Assembly (NCBI GenBank): GCA_028876585.1
Contig: JAGWRL010000252.1
Coordinates: 1-10,766, forward strand
DNA from: Pseudomonadota bacterium
GTDB lineage: Bacteria > Pseudomonadota > Alphaproteobacteria > Rhizobiales > Beijerinckiaceae
Direction: 5' to 3'
DNA length: 10,766 nucleotides
Positions 6,960-10,766 of the stretch are shown one piece after another. How positions within the stretch are numbered: the first letter of the stretch is position 1; each line of letters opens with the position of its first letter. The notes beneath the pieces were generated by a model that did no database searches, had not been told where the DNA came from, and was given only the letters and a program-made list of their open reading frames with translations. Made by a program: the position numbers and the translations under genes.

Positions 6960-7814
6960 GTGGCGGCGCTGACGCGGCCGACGCTTCGCCCGACGGCTCC
7001 GCCGCTGGACCGGCCGCGGCTCGATCTCGCCGGCGAACCATTGCGCTCGGCGCTGAACGGCGTCATCGCTGGCTGCGAACCGCTGGGCGGCGTCGAGCGC
7101 TATGTCGAGGCATTGAAGTTGAAGGCGCAACTCTACGCCGACGCCTTCGCCGGCGGCGCGTCGAGGCTGGAGCGGCAGGCGTTCCTGCAACTATGCGCTT
7201 TCATGCCGACGGTTCGCCGGCGCGTGGCGATCTATCTCGACGAAGAGGGTTTCCTCGCGATGCGTGAGGGATTGACGCGGTTGATTGACGGCGACGCACC
7301 AACCTGCGACGCACGCATCGCGTCGTTCTGCGCACGCTATCCCCAGGACAAGGAGCACCGCTTCGTGCGCGACATCGCCGCCGAAGTGCTGCACAATCTG
7401 CGAACTGAGCAATATCCTCTGATGATGCGTTGGGTGTGGGACGCCAGGTCCAACAACGGCGTGCTGCGCGAAATCTGGCACCGCGCATCGGATTCGGCGC
7501 CGATCGACGTGCCTGACAGCTACGCCACCTTCCTGATGCTGCGCGAGGAGCTGTCACAATATCTGACCGAGAACGGCGTGTTTCGCGATGTGCTGTTCTA
7601 TGTCGATCTGCTCACCGCGCAGGTCTACGCCGACTACATTTCCTCGCAGGGCGGCGCCTATCTGCGCACCGATTTCACCGCCGCTGAGGACCCGATGCTG
7701 CACACCCGCCGCATGCTCGGTCTCGACGGCGTGCGGCCGGGCTCCAACCGCACGCGGCTGAAGGCGATCGACGGTGAGGCCTTCGTCATCGAAGACGTCA
7801 AACTCCTGAGCTGA
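6960..7814 (+). CDS. Conserved sHdr-cluster protein of unknown function (Hyp)
   Basis: This 284-residue protein sits between hdrA and hdrC2, where type I sHdr clusters carry a conserved hypothetical gene called hyp. It starts with GTG 6960, five bases after the shdrA stop, with GGAG at 6948-6951 as ribosome site. Predominantly helical composition is suggested by long charged stretches. It has a Pro/Arg-rich N-terminus (residues 7-20), four isolated cysteines (C39, C79, C116, C124) without any CxxC or Fe-S pattern, and aromatic-rich segments near 152-160 and 213-235. There is no signal peptide and no obvious membrane span. I do not recognise a catalytic motif. Its tight co-location suggests it is a structural or assembly partner of the sHdr complex; function unknown. 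Confidence 0.82.
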   Translation: MAALTRPTLRPTAPPLDRPRLDLAGEPLRSALNGVIAGCEPLGGVERYVEALKLKAQLYADAFAGGASRLERQAFLQLCAFMPTVRRRVAIYLDEEGFLAMREGLTRLIDGDAPTCDARIASFCARYPQDKEHRFVRDIAAEVLHNLRTEQYPLMMRWVWDARSNNGVLREIWHRASDSAPIDVPDSYATFLMLREELSQYLTENGVFRDVLFYVDLLTAQVYADYISSQGGAYLRTDFTAAEDPMLHTRRMLGLDGVRPGSNRTRLKAIDGEAFVIEDVKLLS

Positions 7815-7821
7815 GGCGACC

Positions 7822-8568
7822 ATGCCGATTCACGAAAGAAGCCTCATCAGACCCGAGAACATCAAGTCGCACGAGAGCAAGATCGTCGATGGCGTCGATG
7901 TCTCCGGCCATTGGAGCACGTTCATCGAGACGCGCGTCGTCAGCGACTACAACGAGGACTTGCAGGAGGAGATCGCGGCGCTGCCGGGCGGCGAACACAT
8001 CCATCGCTGTTGGCAATGCGGTTCCTGCACCAACGCCTGCACGGTCAACGCCATCAACCCCGATTTCAATCCGCGCTTCTGGATCTATCTGATCCGCATG
8101 GGGTTGGAATCGGAATTGCTGCGCGACAAAGAGATCATCTGGCAATGCGTCAGCTGCAACAAATGCACCTACGCCTGCCCGCGCGACGTCGCGCCCGAAG
8201 GCGTGATGAAGGCCACCGCGCATTGGCTGGAGCTGAAGGGTCACACCAAGCCCTCGCCATCGACCGCGTTCGACGAAGTGTTCGCACATCAGGTGATTGA
8301 AACTGGCAAGATCGACGAAGGGCGGGTGTTGCGCGGCTTTTTCGCGCGCACCGGACAATCGCTCAACCAACCCTGGCTGGTCGAGATGGTGAAGCGCATG
8401 ATCCGCCATGTGCCGGTGGCGATGCTCGCGCGCATGGGTCTGGCGACCCTGTTCGCGCCCAAGACTTCCAACTGGAGCCGGGCGCGCGACGCCATCAACG
8501 AATATGTGATCGAACAGGAAGCGCATCATCGCGCAGCGCTTGACCTGCCACGCGCACCGGCGGAATGA
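7822..8568 (+). CDS. shdrC2: sHdrC2, second two-cluster iron-sulfur subunit
   Basis: This 248-residue HdrC-like subunit has two CX2CX2CX3C motifs. C63, C66, C69 and C73 lie in CWQCGSCTNAC, and C109, C112, C115 and C119 in CVSCNKCTYACP. The first motif ends C-Thr rather than the usual C-Pro. Each motif can hold a 4Fe-4S cluster, giving an electron path between sHdrB2 and sHdrA. It is distinct from sHdrC1 outside the cysteine motifs, as expected for the paired C1B1 and C2B2 modules. ATG 7822 follows the Hyp stop by 7 bases, with GAGG overlapping that stop as a modest ribosome site. No transmembrane segment is evident, although residues 400-430 bases before the stop encode a hydrophobic VPVAMLARMGLATLFA stretch too short and interrupted to call. 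Confidence 0.92.
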   Translation: MPIHERSLIRPENIKSHESKIVDGVDVSGHWSTFIETRVVSDYNEDLQEEIAALPGGEHIHRCWQCGSCTNACTVNAINPDFNPRFWIYLIRMGLESELLRDKEIIWQCVSCNKCTYACPRDVAPEGVMKATAHWLELKGHTKPSPSTAFDEVFAHQVIETGKIDEGRVLRGFFARTGQSLNQPWLVEMVKRMIRHVPVAMLARMGLATLFAPKTSNWSRARDAINEYVIEQEAHHRAALDLPRAPAE

Positions 8569-8578
8569 GGATCGAACG

Positions 8579-9508
8579 ATGTCCGACGAGAAGCTGAAGA
8601 AGGTCGCCTATTACCCCGGCTGCGCGCTGGAGGGCACCGGCCACGCGTACAACCGGTCGACGAAGGCGCTCGGAGCCGCGCTCGGCCTCGAACTGGAAGA
8701 AGTGAAGAACTGGAACTGTTGCGGCGCGATGGAGGTCAAGAACATCGACCCCAAGATTCAGACTTATCTGTCCGCGCGCGTGCTCAACATCGCCGCCAAC
8801 GAGATGAAACACGACGTCGTGATGGCGCCCTGCAATGGTTGCTATCACAATTTGAAAAAGGCGGAATACGATCTCGCGCATGACGAGAAATCGCGCGAAG
8901 TGGTGGACAAGCTGTCGAGCAAGGCCGGCCATCAGACCTATCGGGCCGGCGGCATCGAGACCATTCATGCGCTTGATTGGATCAAGCGCGCTATTGGCGA
9001 GCAGGGCCTGAAGGCGCGCGTTTCGAATTCGCTCAAAGGTCTGAAAGTCGCCAACTACTACGGCTGCATGTACACGCGTCCGCGCCACATTTTCCCCGAG
9101 AAGGATCAGGGGCCGGGCTCGGAATCGACGTCGAAGCCGCATTTCATGGACGATCTGCTCGCCGCGGCGGGCGCTGAGAACGTCGATTTCCCGCTGAAGA
9201 CCGCGTGCTGCGGCGGCGCGCATACGCTGTCGGATTCTGACACCTCAACCAAACTGGTGGTCAACATCATCCGCGCGGCCGAGGCCAGCGGCGCCGAGGT
9301 GATCGCCACGGAATGCCCGACCTGTCATTCCGGCCTCGAGATGCACCAGATCCGCGCCGAGAAGAAATTCGGCTTCAAATCGAAGGCGAAGATCGTCTAT
9401 TTCACCCAATTGCTGGGGCTCGCGATGGGCCTGTCCGGCCGCAAGGTGGGGTTGCACGAGAACGTCTCCGACTCGATCGAATATCTCAAGGCGCGGGGGC
9501 TGGGATGA
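8579..9508 (+). CDS. shdrB2: sHdrB2, HdrB-like subunit with two complete CCG domains
   Basis: This 309-residue protein has two full CCG motifs, CX31-46CCX34-36CX2C. The first is C15 (YYPGC), C47-C48 (NCCGAME) and C85/C88 (APCNGC). The second is C163 (YYGC), C210-C211 (ACCGGAHT) and C246/C249 (TECPTC). Archetypal HdrB uses these motifs to bind two noncubane 4Fe-4S clusters at the disulfide-reducing site, so this subunit is the stronger catalytic candidate of the two B proteins. ATG 8579 follows the shdrC2 stop by 10 bases with GAGGA at 8567-8571. An in-frame extension to 8540 would overlap shdrC2 and is not needed. The stop overlaps the next small gene as ATGA. Confidence 0.94.
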   Translation: MSDEKLKKVAYYPGCALEGTGHAYNRSTKALGAALGLELEEVKNWNCCGAMEVKNIDPKIQTYLSARVLNIAANEMKHDVVMAPCNGCYHNLKKAEYDLAHDEKSREVVDKLSSKAGHQTYRAGGIETIHALDWIKRAIGEQGLKARVSNSLKGLKVANYYGCMYTRPRHIFPEKDQGPGSESTSKPHFMDDLLAAAGAENVDFPLKTACCGGAHTLSDSDTSTKLVVNIIRAAEASGAEVIATECPTCHSGLEMHQIRAEKKFGFKSKAKIVYFTQLLGLAMGLSGRKVGLHENVSDSIEYLKARGLG

Positions 9509-9897
9509 GGCGCGTCGCCGACATCGAGAGCGAGTTGGAGGCCGCGCCCGCCGACGCGCGGCGTTTTGTCGCGCTCGCCGAGGAGACGCTGGAGCTTTGG
9601 CTGGCCGCCCACGGCGCCGAGCCGACTTGCGGGACGAGTGAAGGCTCGCGCCTGCTGGCGCTGCATCGCCAGGGCGCGCGCGGCGATCCCAGCTTCAACG
9701 CCTGCCGCGAGACCTGCCGTGAGTTGGTGTATCGGCAAAACCTCGTCGCGGCGGCGGGTGAGGCAGGGGCGCCGCGCGACACGGGCGAGCAGATGCGGGC
9801 GCTGGCGCTGCATCTCGCCTATTTCATCGGCGGCAAGTTGGAGAACGCCAAGCTTGGCGAATTTTGTTGTTCCTCACGCCCGTTGCGGGTAAATTAG
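9505..9897 (+). CDS. Small cysteine-containing protein of unknown function between shdrB2 and lbpA
   Basis: This 130-residue protein is not one I recognise. ATG 9505 overlaps the shdrB2 stop as ATGA, so it is probably translationally coupled and made with the complex. The N-terminal half is acidic and helical (residues 5-35). FNACRETCRELVYRQNL holds C67 and C71 in a CX3C spacing, C42 stands alone, and the C-terminus ends GEFCCSSRPLR with adjacent C121 and C122. There is no signal peptide or membrane segment. The cysteine layout is not that of TusA, rhodanese, DsrC or a ferredoxin. Its position between the catalytic subunit and the lipoyl carrier suggests a role in sulfur or carrier handling, but that is inference from location only. 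The codon pattern is like its neighbours, and the coupling makes it unlikely to be spurious. Confidence 0.75.
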   Translation: MRRVADIESELEAAPADARRFVALAEETLELWLAAHGAEPTCGTSEGSRLLALHRQGARGDPSFNACRETCRELVYRQNLVAAAGEAGAPRDTGEQMRALALHLAYFIGGKLENAKLGEFCCSSRPLRVN

Positions 9898-9904
9898 GCC
9901 AGCC

Positions 9905-9910
9905 GAGGAG
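9905..9910 (+). promoter_or_regulatory. Ribosome binding site of lbpA
   Basis: GAGGAG lies 8 bases before ATG 9919, in the 21-base spacer after the small gene. It suggests strong independent initiation of the carrier protein. Confidence 0.65.
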
Positions 9911-9918
9911 TTGTCATC

Positions 9919-10362
9919 ATGCCTGTGGTGCGGGGTTGCACGCTGCCCGATGAATTGCTGTACGACGTCGATAACCATACCTGGTATCGCGAGGTCGAGG
10001 ACGGCGCGATCGAGATGGGCATGACGATGGTGGCGACGGCGCTCGCCGGCCAACTCGTCGCGTTCACGCCCAAGAAGGTCGGCCGCGCGGTGCAGGCCGG
10101 CAAATCCTGCGCGACCATCGAATCCGGCAAATGGGTCGGACCGGCCAAGGTCGCGGGCGACGGGGAAATGCTCGCCGTCAATCAGGCCTTGATCGACGAT
10201 CCCAAGATCGCCAACGCCGATCCCTACAAGGCGGGTTGGCTGGTGCGGGTGAAGATGAACGATTGGCCTGGCGTCAAGGCGGGCCTGACGCCAGGCGCTT
10301 CGGTCGCCGCCAAATATGAAGCGAAAATGGCCGCCGACGGTTTTGCAGGCTGTGCGCCGTGA
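9919..10362 (+). CDS. lbpA: Lipoate-binding protein LbpA (GcvH-like sulfur carrier)
   Basis: This 147-residue lipoyl-domain protein is related to the glycine cleavage H protein. The lipoylated lysine is K71 (AAA at 10129-10131) in IESGKWVGPAKV, the counterpart of the ESVK motif in GcvH; Gly-Lys-Trp is of the LbpA kind. The hammerhead half-domain before it includes VGRAVQAGKSC. The protein would carry sulfur on its dihydrolipoyl arm and present it to the sHdr complex for oxidation. Neighbours confirm this over a glycine cleavage role: there is no gcvT or gcvP, and a dedicated ligase and LipS enzyme are encoded upstream. Extra cysteines C7, C64 and C145 are present. Its stop overlaps the regulator start. 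Confidence 0.94.
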   Translation: MPVVRGCTLPDELLYDVDNHTWYREVEDGAIEMGMTMVATALAGQLVAFTPKKVGRAVQAGKSCATIESGKWVGPAKVAGDGEMLAVNQALIDDPKIANADPYKAGWLVRVKMNDWPGVKAGLTPGASVAAKYEAKMAADGFAGCAP

Positions 10363-10712
10363 TGTTGGAACGGTTGGCCATAGAGTCGAATGAACTGGAA
10401 ACGCACGCCGATCGGGCGGCGGAGATGCTGCGTTCGATGGCCAACAAATGGCGGTTGCTGGTGCTGTGCAATCTGGTCGCCGGAGAGAAATCGGTCGGCG
10501 AGTTGCAGCGCATCGTCGGCATCAGTCAATCCGCGCTGTCGCAACATCTGGCGACGCTCAGGGCCAAGCAGCTCGTCGCCATTCGTCGCGACGCGCAAAC
10601 CATCTATTACCGTCTCAACGGACCGGAAGTCGCCGCCATTCTGACGACGCTTTATTCGCTCTATTGCGGCCCCAACGCGCTGGTCTGCGGCCTCGACGCC
10701 GGCGGCATCTGA
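10359..10712 (+). CDS. shdrR: ArsR-family sulfane-sulfur-responsive repressor (sHdrR/SqrR/BigR type)
   Basis: This 117-residue winged-helix protein of the ArsR family has a helix-turn-helix of SVGELQRIVGISQSALSQHL (about 45-64), then the wing LVAIRRDAQTIYYRL (72-86). Cysteines are C37 (LLVLCNL), C103 (LYCG) and C110. The C37-C103 spacing is 66 residues, the same as the redox pair in BigR (42/108) and SqrR (41/107) as I recall them. This pair forms a di- or tetrasulfide bridge with reactive sulfur and releases DNA. ArsR metal-site motifs such as ELCVCDL are absent. Two starts are possible: GTG 10359, overlapping the lbpA stop by 4 bases, or ATG 10362, overlapping it by 1. Either way translation is coupled to lbpA. 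It likely represses the promoter in 3328-3406 and possibly that of the lip block; the target is inferred. Confidence 0.88.
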   Translation: MMLERLAIESNELETHADRAAEMLRSMANKWRLLVLCNLVAGEKSVGELQRIVGISQSALSQHLATLRAKQLVAIRRDAQTIYYRLNGPEVAAILTTLYSLYCGPNALVCGLDAGGI

Positions 10713-10766
10713 TTTTAGGCCGCGCGCCCGTAATACAATGTCGAAACATGCGTCGCTTCGGCGAAG
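10713..10766. other. Trailing non-coding sequence, possible start of a further gene
   Basis: These are the last 54 bases after the repressor. They include TAATAC at 10731-10736, which could be a -10 element, and a short dyad ATGT 10738-10741 / ACAT 10746-10749 separated by CGAA. An ATG at 10748 opens a frame that runs to the window edge for six codons, far too little to call a gene. No convincing terminator with a T-run is seen. Confidence 0.3.

Noticed and set aside
3787..9508. Methanogen-type HdrABC or a DsrMKJOP-like membrane complex
   Set aside because: HdrA is short with a single FAD/Fe-S core, there are duplicated B and C subunits plus Hyp and LbpA, and no membrane subunit or cytochrome is present.
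9919..10362. Glycine cleavage H protein (GcvH)
   Set aside because: The lysine motif is ESGKW rather than the usual GcvH form, no gcvT or gcvP is nearby, and sHdr and dedicated lipoate genes surround it.
10702..10723. Terminator hairpin after the repressor (GCGGC / GCCGC arms)
   Set aside because: The five-base arms with a 12-base loop are weak and no T-run follows; similar pairings are expected by chance at this GC content.
1..10766. Mobile elements, CRISPR arrays, tRNA or rRNA genes
   Set aside because: I saw no transposase, integrase, regularly spaced direct repeats, terminal inverted repeats or RNA-gene structure; coding density leaves little space for them.

Overview
The window carries one dense, entirely plus-strand gene cluster that reads as the sulfur-oxidizing heterodisulfide reductase-like (sHdr) pathway together with the machinery that loads its lipoate-binding protein. 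The high GC content, the short or overlapping ATGA junctions, and the gene order dsrE - hdrC1 - hdrB1 - hdrA - hyp - hdrC2 - hdrB2 - lbpA with LipS-type lipoate assembly fit a sulfur-oxidizing or methylated-sulfur-using bacterium, most likely an alphaproteobacterium of the Hyphomicrobium kind. This placement is inferred from content and synteny, not from a marker gene.

Region 1 (1-3327) is the lipoate-assembly block. It holds the 3' end of a FAD-dependent oxidoreductase (LipT type), a LipS-type radical SAM sulfur-insertion enzyme, an sLpl(AB)-type lipoate-protein ligase, and a class I glutamine-amidotransferase-fold protein that has lost its catalytic cysteine. The last three are joined by 4-base ATGA overlaps. 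Only one of the two expected LipS proteins is inside the window; the other may lie upstream.

The only sizeable non-coding gap (3328-3406, 79 bases) separates the two blocks. It is AT-rich compared with its surroundings and carries a plausible sigma70-type promoter overlapping a dyad (TAAAAA/TTTTTA).

Region 2 (3407-10362) is the oxidation block. A DsrE3C-like sulfurtransferase is followed by sHdrC1, sHdrB1, sHdrA, the conserved 'Hyp' protein, sHdrC2, sHdrB2, an unrecognised 130-residue Cys-containing protein, and LbpA, a GcvH-like carrier with a lipoylatable lysine. In the family model, sulfane sulfur is handed from DsrE/TusA-type transferases toward lipoate on LbpA, the sHdr complex oxidizes it to sulfite, and electrons pass through Fe-S clusters and FAD. 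No tusA is present between or beside these genes.

Region 3 (10359-10766) starts with an ArsR-family repressor translationally coupled to lbpA. Its two cysteines have exactly the 66-residue spacing of the sulfane-sulfur sensors BigR, SqrR and sHdrR, so it probably controls the cluster. The last 54 bases are non-coding or the very start of another gene.

The pathway as a whole is already described. The least explained parts are the cysteine-less amidotransferase-like protein, the 130-residue protein between hdrB2 and lbpA, the Hyp protein, the missing tusA, and the placement of the repressor gene at the 3' end.
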